From Thermoanaerobaculum sp964488355 (GTDB taxonomy: Bacteria > Acidobacteriota > Thermoanaerobaculia > Thermoanaerobaculales > Thermoanaerobaculaceae): a stretch of 64,000 bases of DNA. The stretch lies in contig CAZAUJ010000003.1 in NCBI GenBank assembly GCA_964488355.1, forward strand, positions 62,001 to 126,000. Direction: 5' to 3'. A program made the translations under genes and the position numbers. Positions 7,811 through 16,296 of the stretch are shown one piece after another. The notes beneath the pieces are model-generated. The model was given only the letters and a program-made list of their open reading frames with translations, had not been told where the DNA came from and ran no database searches. Within the stretch, counting starts at the first letter, position 1, and the number at the start of each line of letters is the position of its first letter.

Positions 7811-9055
7811 ATGGTAAGCAGAGAGGGACGTGAACACTCGCTGCGATGCAGCTTCTGCAACAAGTCGCAGCGCGAGGTACGCAAGCTGATTGCCGGGCCC
7901 AACGTTTACATCTGCGACGAGTGCGTGGATGTGTGCCTGGATATCATTGCCGAGGACCGGGCCCGGGAGGCCCGGGAAGCGCAGCAGGGTTTGCCCAAGC
8001 CTGAAGAAATCAAGGCCTTTTTGGACCAGTACGTCATCGGGCAGGAGGAAGCCAAGAAGAAGCTGGCGGTGGCCGTCTACAACCACTACCGCCGCATCGA
8101 CTACTTTAGCTCCACGCCGCGGCCGGAGGTAGAGCTGTCCAAATCTAACATCCTGCTGATCGGGCCCACCGGCACGGGCAAGACGCTTTTGGCGCAAACC
8201 TTGGCGCGGCTCTTGGATGTGCCGTTCACCATCGTGGATGCCACGACCCTGACGGAAGCAGGCTACGTGGGCGAGGACGTGGAAAACATCCTCCTGCGCC
8301 TCTACCAGGCCGCCGACGGCGATCGTGAGCGCTGCGAGCGCGGCATTGTGTACATTGACGAGATCGACAAGATCGCCCGCAAGCAGGATTCCCCCTCAAT
8401 CACACGCGACGTCTCGGGAGAGGGAGTGCAACAAGCGCTGCTGAAGATACTGGAAGGCACGTTGGCCAACGTACCGCCTCAGGGTGGCCGCAAACACCCC
8501 CACCAGGAGTTCATTCAAATCGACACCACCAACATCTTGTTTATCTGCGGTGGGGCCTTTGTCGGCTTGGAAGACATCGTGGCTCGCCGACTGAGCCAGA
8601 AATCGCTGGGTTTTGAGGCGCGCATTCTCACACGCGAGGAGAGGTCCACATACGAGCTGCTGCGACAGGTCCATCCCGACGACCTTATTAAGTTCGGTAT
8701 GATTCCCGAGTTCGTGGGCAGGGTGCCGGTGGTGGCGGCACTGCACGAGCTGGACCTGAAGGCTTTGGTGCGCATCCTCACCGAGCCGAAAAACTCGCTG
8801 GTGAGGCAGTACGAGACCATGCTGGGTTTCGAGGGGGTGAGCTTGCGCTTCACCCATGACGCTCTGGAAGCAATTGCTTCTGAGGCGCTCGCGCGCAACG
8901 TGGGGGCCCGGGGCTTGAAAATAATCCTGGAAGAGCTGATGTTAGACGTGATGTACCAGGTGCCCTCGCGCAACGACGTTACCGAAATCGTGATCACGCG
9001 CGAGGTGGTGGAACGGCGGGTGGCCCCGCTAGCTTCCATTCGCAAGGCTGGTTAG
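7811..9055 (+). CDS. clpX: ATP-dependent Clp protease ATP-binding subunit ClpX
   Basis: 414 residues. The N-terminal zinc-binding domain has Cys13, Cys16 and a second CxxC-type pair (CDEC) for substrate and adaptor binding. The AAA+ domain has Walker A GPTGTGKT, Walker B YIDEIDK and sensor/arginine-finger regions (GMIPEFVGR). It unfolds substrates such as ssrA-tagged proteins and feeds ClpP. Placement between clpP and lon is canonical. ATG at 7811 follows GAGGCCTCC with a GAGGAGAGG purine run upstream. Confidence 0.97.
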   Translation: MVSREGREHSLRCSFCNKSQREVRKLIAGPNVYICDECVDVCLDIIAEDRAREAREAQQGLPKPEEIKAFLDQYVIGQEEAKKKLAVAVYNHYRRIDYFSSTPRPEVELSKSNILLIGPTGTGKTLLAQTLARLLDVPFTIVDATTLTEAGYVGEDVENILLRLYQAADGDRERCERGIVYIDEIDKIARKQDSPSITRDVSGEGVQQALLKILEGTLANVPPQGGRKHPHQEFIQIDTTNILFICGGAFVGLEDIVARRLSQKSLGFEARILTREERSTYELLRQVHPDDLIKFGMIPEFVGRVPVVAALHELDLKALVRILTEPKNSLVRQYETMLGFEGVSLRFTHDALEAIASEALARNVGARGLKIILEELMLDVMYQVPSRNDVTEIVITREVVERRVAPLASIRKAG

Positions 9056-9086
9056 GCCACAAGCCCCTGTAACCCAAGGAGTGGCT

Positions 9087-11486
9087 ATGCAAGAAAGCAC
9101 GAAAGAGTGGTTCCCTGTCGTCCCCTTGCGGGACATGGTGGTGTTCCCCGGGATGAAAGCGGCCTTCGTTGTCGGCCGCCCGGGCTCCGTTGCAGCCCTT
9201 AAACTGGCGGTGGAGGAAAAGGACAAACGCCTTTTCCTGGTGACGCAGAAGGATCCCCAACAGGACGAGCCTGGGCCGGGTGACGTGTACGAGGTGGGCG
9301 TCATCGCCACCGTCCTGCAGTACGTCACGTTTCCCAACGGCACCATCAAGGTGGGGGTGGAGGGCTTGCTGCGCGGTCGCTGGCACGAGTTGCGCTCGCG
9401 CGAGGGCGTGGGTTTCGAGGCGGAAGTAACACCTATTCCTCCCAAGCGCGTGCAGGATCCGCGTGTGTCCCGTTACCTGGCGCAACTGACGGGTCTTTTC
9501 CAGCAGTACGCGCGGTTGTCTCAGCAGGTGGGCACGGAGGGGGTGCTTGCCGACCTGCAAACGGAGGACCCGGAGCGCTTTGCCGATGCGCTGGCCTCCG
9601 TGCTGGCCATCTCCACCCAGGAAAAGCAAGAGCTTTTAGCCACCATCAACCCGCTGGAGCGGCTGGAAAAGCTGAACGACATCCTCGACCTGGAAACTGA
9701 AAAGCTTAACATCGACCGCCGCCTCAACGCCAAGGTGAAAAAGCAAATGGAGAAAGCGCAGCGGGAGTACTACCTGTCCGAAAAGATCAAGGCCATCAAC
9801 GAGGAGTTGGGGCGGCAGGACACGCGCGAGGAGCTGGAGCAGCTGGCGAAGAAGATCGAGGAAGCCGGCATGCCGCCGGAGGTGAAGGAAAAAGCCCTGG
9901 CCGAGCTCAAGCGCCTGGAAGGCATGGCGCCCATGTCGGCTGAAGCCACCGTTTCCCGTAGCTACATCGACTGGCTGTTGGCGGTCCCCTGGAAGAAGGC
10001 CAGCAAAGAAATACGCGATATCAAGCGGGCGGAAAAGGTGCTGGAAGAGGATCACTACGGGCTGGAGAAGGTCAAGGAGCGCATCCTCGAGTTTTTGGCC
10101 GTGCGCCAGCTGGTGAAAAAGCCCAAGGGAACGATCCTGTGCTTTTTGGGTCCACCAGGCGTGGGCAAGACCTCCCTGGCCAAATCCATCGCCCGGGCTA
10201 CGGGGCGAAAGTTCGTGCGTCTTTCCCTGGGCGGAGTACGCGACGAGGCGGAGATCCGCGGCCACCGTCGCACCTACATCGGTGCCTTCCCTGGCCAAAT
10301 CATCCAAATGATGAAGAAGGCTGGCACGGTCAACCCGGTGTTTCTGCTGGACGAGGTGGACAAGCTGGCCTCGGATTTCCGCGGCGATCCGGCGGCGGCC
10401 CTGTTGGAGGCTTTGGATCCCGAACAAAACCACGCGTTCCTGGACCATTACCTGGACGTGGAGTATGACCTGTCCAAGGTGTTCTTCATTTGCACCGCCA
10501 ACGTCACCCATACCATTCCTCCTGCTCTGCTCGATCGCATGGAAGTGATTCAGCTGTCCGGTTACACCCACCAGGAGAAGCTGCACATTGCTCAGCAGTT
10601 CCTGGTGAAAAAGCAAATCGAGGCCCAGGGACTGTCCAAGTACAAGGTGCGCTTTACCGACGAGGCCATCAAGCTGCTCATCGAGCGCTACACCCGCGAA
10701 GCTGGGGTCCGCAACCTGGAGCGGGAAATCGGCTCGGTGTGTCGCAAGCTGGCTCGTGAGGTGCTGAGCAAAAAGCTGCCGCCAGGCACGGAGCTGGTGG
10801 TAACTGAGGCGCGTGTTTCTGAGCTCTTGGGCAAGCCGCGCTACCGTGTGAGCCGCGCCGAAAAGGAAAGCCAGGTGGGTGTGGCCACCGGCCTGGCCTG
10901 GACCGAGGTGGGTGGGGAGCTTTTGGCTACCGAGGTGACGCTGATGAAAGGTAAAGGCCAGTTGACCCTGACGGGTCAGCTGGGGGAGGTGATGCAGGAA
11001 TCGGCCCGCGCAGCCCTTTCCTACGTGCGCTCGCGCGCCGCCGGCTTGCCCATCCCCGCCGATTTCTTCGAGAAACACGACATCCACATTCACGTACCCG
11101 AGGGCGCCATTCCTAAGGATGGTCCTTCGGCGGGCATCACCATGGCCACCGCGTTGCTCTCCGCCGTGGCGGGTGTTCCGGTGAGGCAGGACGTGGCCAT
11201 GACCGGCGAGATCACCCTGCGCGGCAAGGTGCTGCCGGTCGGTGGCATCAAGGACAAGGTGCTGGCGGCGTTCCGCGCGGGTATCGCCGAGGTGATCTTG
11301 CCCCAGGAAAACGAGAAGGACCTGGAAGAGATCCCCGAGGAGGTCCGCGGCACCATGACCTTCCACTTGGTCGCCCACATGGACGACTTGCTCCCGCTGG
11401 TGTTGGATGGGCCGTTGCCCTTGGCTTCCGGCAGCCCCAGCGCGCAGGTCCAGCCCGCAGCTCCGGTGGAGCCAGCGGCCCATTAG
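9087..11486 (+). CDS. lon: Lon ATP-dependent protease
   Basis: 799-residue LonA. Order: N-terminal substrate-binding LON domain (PVVPLRDMVVFPGM), central coiled coil, AAA+ domain (GPPGVGKTS), and the C-terminal protease with the catalytic Ser681 in PKDGPSAG and Lys724, 43 residues later as in E. coli (679/722). ATG at 9087 is preferred over GTG at 9081 because AAGGAG (9076-9081) lies 5 bases before the ATG and would overlap the GTG. It degrades damaged and short-lived proteins in the cytosol and completes the chaperone/protease run. Confidence 0.97.
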   Translation: MQESTKEWFPVVPLRDMVVFPGMKAAFVVGRPGSVAALKLAVEEKDKRLFLVTQKDPQQDEPGPGDVYEVGVIATVLQYVTFPNGTIKVGVEGLLRGRWHELRSREGVGFEAEVTPIPPKRVQDPRVSRYLAQLTGLFQQYARLSQQVGTEGVLADLQTEDPERFADALASVLAISTQEKQELLATINPLERLEKLNDILDLETEKLNIDRRLNAKVKKQMEKAQREYYLSEKIKAINEELGRQDTREELEQLAKKIEEAGMPPEVKEKALAELKRLEGMAPMSAEATVSRSYIDWLLAVPWKKASKEIRDIKRAEKVLEEDHYGLEKVKERILEFLAVRQLVKKPKGTILCFLGPPGVGKTSLAKSIARATGRKFVRLSLGGVRDEAEIRGHRRTYIGAFPGQIIQMMKKAGTVNPVFLLDEVDKLASDFRGDPAAALLEALDPEQNHAFLDHYLDVEYDLSKVFFICTANVTHTIPPALLDRMEVIQLSGYTHQEKLHIAQQFLVKKQIEAQGLSKYKVRFTDEAIKLLIERYTREAGVRNLEREIGSVCRKLAREVLSKKLPPGTELVVTEARVSELLGKPRYRVSRAEKESQVGVATGLAWTEVGGELLATEVTLMKGKGQLTLTGQLGEVMQESARAALSYVRSRAAGLPIPADFFEKHDIHIHVPEGAIPKDGPSAGITMATALLSAVAGVPVRQDVAMTGEITLRGKVLPVGGIKDKVLAAFRAGIAEVILPQENEKDLEEIPEEVRGTMTFHLVAHMDDLLPLVLDGPLPLASGSPSAQVQPAAPVEPAAH

Positions 11487-11497
11487 AAGGCAGCCTT

Positions 11498-12079
11498 GTG
11501 CTGGTGTCTCTGGAATGCTGCGCCCCCCATTTCCGGCAAGGCCCGAAGCAGCCCTTGCCTCAGGTGGCCTTTGCCGGGCGCTCCAACGTGGGCAAGTCCA
11601 GCCTGCTCAACCGGCTTTTCGGCTGCCAGCTGGCCAAGGTTAGCAAGACGCCCGGTAAGACCCGCACGCTCAACTACTACCTGGTCAACAACCGCTGCTT
11701 TTTTGTGGACCTTCCGGGCTACGGCTACGCTTCGGTGGCCAAAAAGGAGCGGCAGCTTTGGGGCCGTAACGTGACGGAGTACATCCTCTCGGAGGACCGC
11801 CTCAGGCTGGTGGTAGCGCTGGTGGACCCGCGGGTTCCCACCTCAGCCCTGGATGAGGCTCTGCTTACCTTGTGCCGGGAGGCTGGCAAGCCTTTCCTGG
11901 TGGTTTTGACCAAAGCGGACGCCCTATCTCGCGGAGCCTTGGCCCAGGAGCGGTTGAGGGTGCAACGGGACCTGGAGCTGCCGGAGGCGCCCCTTATCTT
12001 CTCCAGCTGCACCGGCGAAGGGAAAAAGGAAGTTCTCAAGGCCATAGCGGAAAAGCTAGCCTTGCCGCTGTCTGGCTAA
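11498..12079 (+). CDS. engB: Ribosome biogenesis GTPase EngB (YsxC/YihA)
   Basis: 193-residue small TRAFAC GTPase needed for large-subunit assembly. G1 loop GRSNVGKSS (27-35), G2 TPGKT, G3 DLPGYGYA and G4 TKAD are all present. The start is GTG at 11498, preceded by AGAAGG. engB commonly follows lon in many bacteria, as here. It is close to rho downstream, with 27 bases between. Confidence 0.94.
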   Translation: MLVSLECCAPHFRQGPKQPLPQVAFAGRSNVGKSSLLNRLFGCQLAKVSKTPGKTRTLNYYLVNNRCFFVDLPGYGYASVAKKERQLWGRNVTEYILSEDRLRLVVALVDPRVPTSALDEALLTLCREAGKPFLVVLTKADALSRGALAQERLRVQRDLELPEAPLIFSSCTGEGKKEVLKAIAEKLALPLSG

Positions 12080-12106
12080 GCAAAAGCATAAGAAGGAGTT
12101 ACGACC

Positions 12107-13489
12107 ATGGCACAAGAGGAAAAAGCAAAGGGTACGCGTCGGGGCCGGCGTCGGCAAGAGGAGTCGAACGCCGAGGGGTTGCCTGTGGTGCTGGAGGAGG
12201 AAACGCTGGAGGAGGAGCCCTCCACGGAAGGGCAGCGGTTTAACATCCGCGTGCTGAAGGACATGTCCATCAACCAGCTGACGGATATCGCGCGCGAGCT
12301 GGGGGTGGAAAACCCTGCGGGCATGCGCAAGCAGGAATTGATCTTTAAGATCCTGCAAGCGCAAACGGAAAAGGAGGGGTTGATCTTCGGCGAGGGTGTG
12401 CTGGAGATCTTGCCCGACGGGTATGGCTTCTTGCGCGCCCCCGACTACAACTACCTTCCCGGACCCGATGACATTTACGTTTCCCCATCGCAAATTCGCC
12501 GCTTCAATTTGCGGACCGGGGACACTGTATCCGGGCAGATTCGACCTCCTCGCGAAGGCGAGCGCTACTTTGCCCTCATCAAGGTGGAAGCGGTCAACTT
12601 CGAGCCGCCGGAGGTGGCGCAGGAAAAGATCCTGTTCGACAACCTCACGCCCCTTTACCCCATGGAGCGCCTCAATTTGGAGGTCGAGGGCAACATGACC
12701 TGCCGGGTCATGAACCTGCTCACGCCCATAGGCAAGGGCCAGCGCGGCTTGATCGTGGCACCCCCGCGCACGGGCAAAACCATGATGCTGCAGGCCATCG
12801 CCAACGCCATCACCACCAACCATCCCGAGGTGGTGCTTATCGTGCTGCTCATCGACGAGCGCCCAGAAGAGGTGACGGACATGCAGCGTTCGGTGAAGGG
12901 CGAGGTCATTTCCTCCACCTTTGACGAGCCGGCCTACCGCCACGTGCAAGTGGCTGAGATGGTGCTGGAGAAGGCCAAGCGGCTGGTGGAGCACAAGCGG
13001 GACGTGGTCATCCTGTTGGACTCCATCACCCGCCTCGCCCGCGCCTACAACGCCGTTGTTCCGCCTTCGGGGAAGGTACTCTCCGGCGGTGTGGACTCCA
13101 ACGCGCTGCAGAAACCCAAGCGCTTTTTCGGTGCCGCCCGTAACATCGAGGAGGGCGGCTCCCTCACCATTATCGGCACCGCCCTGATTGATACCGGTTC
13201 GCGCATGGATGACGTGATCTTCGAGGAGTTCAAGGGCACGGGCAACATGGAGGTTCACCTGGATCGCAGGCTGGTGGAAAAGCGCATCTTCCCGGCCATC
13301 GACATCAACAAGTCGGGCACGCGCAAGGAAGAGCTATTGCTGGAACCTTGGGAGCTGAAGCGGGTTTGGGTCCTGCGCAAGGTGCTTACGCCGCTGTCCA
13401 CGGTAGAAGCGATGGAGTTGCTGCTGGAGAGGCTGGAGCGCACCCGCACCAACCGCGAGTTCTTGGAATCCATGTCCCAGGGGGGCTAG
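12107..13489 (+). CDS. rho: Transcription termination factor Rho
   Basis: 460 residues. A charged N-terminal extension of about 45 residues precedes the Rho_N helical domain (SINQLTDIARELGV), the OSB/CSD RNA-binding domain (EGVLEILPDGYGFLR) and the RecA-type motor with Walker A APPRTGKT, Walker B VVILLDSITR and the Q/R loops. It is the hexameric helicase ending untranslated transcripts. ATG follows AAGGAG. Rho-dependent ends are probably important here because convergent genes overlap and few intrinsic terminators are visible. Confidence 0.97.
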   Translation: MAQEEKAKGTRRGRRRQEESNAEGLPVVLEEETLEEEPSTEGQRFNIRVLKDMSINQLTDIARELGVENPAGMRKQELIFKILQAQTEKEGLIFGEGVLEILPDGYGFLRAPDYNYLPGPDDIYVSPSQIRRFNLRTGDTVSGQIRPPREGERYFALIKVEAVNFEPPEVAQEKILFDNLTPLYPMERLNLEVEGNMTCRVMNLLTPIGKGQRGLIVAPPRTGKTMMLQAIANAITTNHPEVVLIVLLIDERPEEVTDMQRSVKGEVISSTFDEPAYRHVQVAEMVLEKAKRLVEHKRDVVILLDSITRLARAYNAVVPPSGKVLSGGVDSNALQKPKRFFGAARNIEEGGSLTIIGTALIDTGSRMDDVIFEEFKGTGNMEVHLDRRLVEKRIFPAIDINKSGTRKEELLLEPWELKRVWVLRKVLTPLSTVEAMELLLERLERTRTNREFLESMSQGG

Positions 13490-13495
13490 GGTCGG

Positions 13496-14293
13496 GTGCC
13501 CCGGCTTTCCATCGTGGGTGTGAGCTTCCTCAACGCCCGCCCGTTGCAGGCGGGCTTGGAAGCAGGCCTTCCGGCTGCATTCCCCTACTCCTTCCAGGTG
13601 GCAGAACCGGCGCGCTGTGCACAGCTGCTCGCCCAGGCCCAGGCGCAGGTAGGTCTCGTCCCGGTGGCCGCTTTGGCCCGTCAGCCTTCCCTGCGTGCCT
13701 ATCCCTTTTTGGGCGTGGCCGCGCACCAGGAGGTGACCTCGGTGCTCCTGCTGTCCAAGGTTCCCCTCAAGGAGGTTCGGCGCCTGGCGGCCCATCGAGC
13801 CTCCGTGACCTCGGTAACGCTTTCGCAGCTTCTCCTGGCCGCGCTTTACAGGGTCAGGCCGGAGGTGGTGCCAGCTTCCCCGCCGGTTGAGGCCATGCTG
13901 GCCCGGGCGGACGCAGCCGTGCTCATTGGCGACCCGGCGCTGGCGTGCAACGGTCTTGCGGGGGTGGAGCGCTGGGACCTGGCGGCCGAGTGGCGGAGGT
14001 GGCGGGGTCTCCCCTTCGTCTTTGCCCTTTGGGGGCTGGCACCTGCAGCCGATGCGGCTGTCTGTCAGCTGCTGGAAGCCTCCTGGGCCTTTGCCCAGGC
14101 CAACTGGCACCGACTCGTTCCGCAGTGGGCCAAGGCCCACGGCGCCAGCCCTGAGCAGGTGGAGGAATACCTTTCCCGTCGCTTGCGCTTCCCCTTGGGA
14201 GGGGAGGAACGGCAGGCGGTGGAAGAGTTCCTACTCTTGAGCCATGAGTTCCGGCTTTTGCCGGCGCGAGGGGAGGTGTGGTGGCATGCATGA
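13496..14293 (+). CDS. mqnA: Chorismate dehydratase, futalosine menaquinone pathway
   Basis: 265-residue member of the MqnA/MqnD periplasmic-binding-like fold. The opening SIVGVSFLNARPL is typical of MqnA, which converts chorismate to 3-enolpyruvylbenzoate. GTG start, 6 bases after rho. Its end overlaps mqnC by 8 bases, so the two menaquinone enzymes are co-translated. Menaquinone would feed the Rieske/cytochrome b complex found earlier in the window. Confidence 0.9.
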   Translation: MPRLSIVGVSFLNARPLQAGLEAGLPAAFPYSFQVAEPARCAQLLAQAQAQVGLVPVAALARQPSLRAYPFLGVAAHQEVTSVLLLSKVPLKEVRRLAAHRASVTSVTLSQLLLAALYRVRPEVVPASPPVEAMLARADAAVLIGDPALACNGLAGVERWDLAAEWRRWRGLPFVFALWGLAPAADAAVCQLLEASWAFAQANWHRLVPQWAKAHGASPEQVEEYLSRRLRFPLGGEERQAVEEFLLLSHEFRLLPARGEVWWHA

Positions 14294-15431
14294 GGTGGAG
14301 GCGGTGCTGGCCAAAGCCACCGATGGCCAAAGGCTGAGCGGCGAGGAACTGCTCCCGCTTTTTCATCGGGCAAGCCTGCACCAGTTGGGCGAGGCGGCCA
14401 TGGCCGTCCGCTTTCGCCGCAACCCCGAACCGGTGGTCACCTACATCATCGACCGCAACATCAACTACACCAACGTTTGCGTCTACCGTTGCAAATTCTG
14501 CGCCTTCTACCGCAAGGCCTCGGATGCTGACGCTTACGTCCTGCCCTTTGAGGAGCTGGCGGCAAAGGTGGAAGAGACGGTGGCGTCAGGAGGCACCGGC
14601 GTTCTCTTGCAGGGTGGCGTGCACCCGGCGCTGCGGCTTCCCTTCTACGAGGGCATGTTGCGCTTTTTGCGCGAGCACTTTCCCCAGGTGCACCTGCATG
14701 CCTTTTCCGCACCGGAAATTGCTTTTCTCGCGCGCGTGCACAAGCTGCCGGTGCGCGACGTAATTCTTCGGCTTCGGGAGGCTGGGCTTGCCTCCATTCC
14801 CGGAGGTGGGGCGGAGATCCTGGAAGACGAGACGCGAAAACGCATTTGGTCCCATTCCAAGGCTTCCACGGCTGAGTGGTTGGAGGTGCATCGGGAGGCC
14901 CACAGGCTCGGCCTGCGGACCACGGCTACCATGATGTTTGGGGTTGGGGAGACCTTCGCCCATCGGGTTGAGCACCTGCTGCGCATTCGCCAGCTGCAGG
15001 ACGAAACCGGTGGCTTTACCGCTTTCATTCCCTGGACGTTCCAAGAGGAAAACACTGCCCTTGAGGGCACGGTGCCCACCTCTGGTGGCTATGACTACCT
15101 GCGCACCTTGGCCATTGCTCGTCTTGCGCTGGACAACGTGCAGCACGTTCAGGGCTCTTGGCTTACGCAAGGGAGCAAGATTGGCCAGCTGTCCCTTTAT
15201 TTTGGCGCGGATGATCTTGGCTCCATCATGCTGGAAGAAAACGTGGTAGCCGCCGCCGGCGTGCGCAACCGCTTGGACCGGGAGACCATGGAGTACCTGA
15301 TTCGCGACGCGGGCTTCACCCCTCGGCAGCGGCGCACCCTGTACGAGCCCCTCGATGAGCCGGCCCCTGCGGGCCCCTCTAATCTCCCAAAGAACGGCGA
15401 ACGAGAAAATCGGCCAAGAGCCCAAGCATGA
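14286..15431 (+). CDS. mqnC: Cyclic dehypoxanthinyl futalosine synthase (radical SAM)
   Basis: 381-residue radical-SAM enzyme that cyclises dehypoxanthine futalosine. The cluster motif CVYRCKFC (CxxxCxxC) follows the typical YIIDRNINYTN lead-in, and the AdoMet-binding GGTGVLLQGG and PGGGAEIL motifs are present. ATG at 14286 is chosen over the frame opening at 14244 because AGGGGAGG precedes it and it overlaps the mqnA stop. The last 53 bases overlap the convergent glycosyltransferase gene, encoding a proline-rich, probably disordered tail. Confidence 0.93.
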   Translation: MHEVEAVLAKATDGQRLSGEELLPLFHRASLHQLGEAAMAVRFRRNPEPVVTYIIDRNINYTNVCVYRCKFCAFYRKASDADAYVLPFEELAAKVEETVASGGTGVLLQGGVHPALRLPFYEGMLRFLREHFPQVHLHAFSAPEIAFLARVHKLPVRDVILRLREAGLASIPGGGAEILEDETRKRIWSHSKASTAEWLEVHREAHRLGLRTTATMMFGVGETFAHRVEHLLRIRQLQDETGGFTAFIPWTFQEENTALEGTVPTSGGYDYLRTLAIARLALDNVQHVQGSWLTQGSKIGQLSLYFGADDLGSIMLEENVVAAAGVRNRLDRETMEYLIRDAGFTPRQRRTLYEPLDEPAPAGPSNLPKNGERENRPRAQA

Positions 15432-16296
15432 ACAGCTCCAGGGCGGTGAGGAAGGCTAGGACCGTCTTGTCGCCCAAGTTATGCTCCACCAACACGTCCC
15501 AAAAAGCAAAACCGAGCCCTACCACAGCCGTGAGGGCTGAGACAGGAACAAAAAGCCGCAAGGGCGCGAAGTAGGTCAAGCTCCGTAGCAACGTTACCAG
15601 CAAGCGCAGCGTGTCGCGAATGGGGCGAAACTTGGAGCCCCGGCCCCGCGGCGTGTAGGACAGCGATACCCAACGCACGTCCCAGCCCAGCAAGAGGCCT
15701 GCCATGGTCAGTGAGGTGGTAAGGGAAAAGCCGTCAGGGAGCAGCGGTGCCAGCTCGCGCAGCTTTCCTGTGGGCAGGGCGCGCATGCCTGAGTTCAGGT
15801 CCGGCACGCTGACCCCCGCCAACAGCCCCGCCAGCCAATGAATAGCTGCCTTTACTACCTGCCGAAGGCGAAAGCCCGAGGCGCCAAGGGAGGGCCGGGC
15901 AGCAATTACCTGGTCGGCGCCGTCAGCCAGGCCTTGCAGAAGCGCACCAACTCCCTCGAGCGGGTAGGTACCGTCTGCATCCACGAGCAGAACGACTTGG
16001 CCTTGAGCCTGCGCCAACCCCCGCTTGATGGCTGCTCCGTAACCCCCCCTGGAACCACCCCGTAGCACCTTAGCCCGCTCCTGCCGGGCCCGCTCGGCGG
16101 TTTCATCCCTCGAACCGTCATCGATCACCAGGACCTCGTAGGAACTGATGGAAAGGCGCGTCAGCTCCTCTAGCACCCCCCGCACCACCTGGCCCACGGT
16201 GGCCGCCTCATCGCGAGCCGGAATGATGACCGTCACTGTTGGCCGCGGCCTTTGTTGGTCAGCACTACGGGGCATCCGGCTGTTCTCTTCCCTCAT
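15379..16296 (-). CDS. Polyisoprenyl-phosphate-type family 2 glycosyltransferase with membrane tail
   Basis: 305 residues. The GT2 catalytic domain has TVIIPARDEA, VIDDGSRDET and the DADGTYP metal site, as in dolichol-phosphate mannose or polyprenyl-phosphate glucose synthases. Two C-terminal hydrophobic helices (about 235-300) anchor it. It likely makes a lipid-linked sugar used by the next, larger membrane enzyme upstream on the same strand, with which it overlaps by ATGA (16293-16296). Its 3' end overlaps mqnC on the other strand. Confidence 0.85.
   Translation of the reverse strand: MREENSRMPRSADQQRPRPTVTVIIPARDEAATVGQVVRGVLEELTRLSISSYEVLVIDDGSRDETAERARQERAKVLRGGSRGGYGAAIKRGLAQAQGQVVLLVDADGTYPLEGVGALLQGLADGADQVIAARPSLGASGFRLRQVVKAAIHWLAGLLAGVSVPDLNSGMRALPTGKLRELAPLLPDGFSLTTSLTMAGLLLGWDVRWVSLSYTPRGRGSKFRPIRDTLRLLVTLLRSLTYFAPLRLFVPVSALTAVVGLGFAFWDVLVEHNLGDKTVLAFLTALELFMLGLLADFLVRRSLGD

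Noticed and set aside
9636..11483. 615-codon minus-strand open frame opposite lon
   Set aside because: Lon is certain by all its motifs; the antisense frame follows from high GC and shows no family motif.
12056..13258. 400-codon minus-strand open frame opposite rho
   Set aside because: Rho is certain; antisense frame without recognisable domain or ribosome-binding site.
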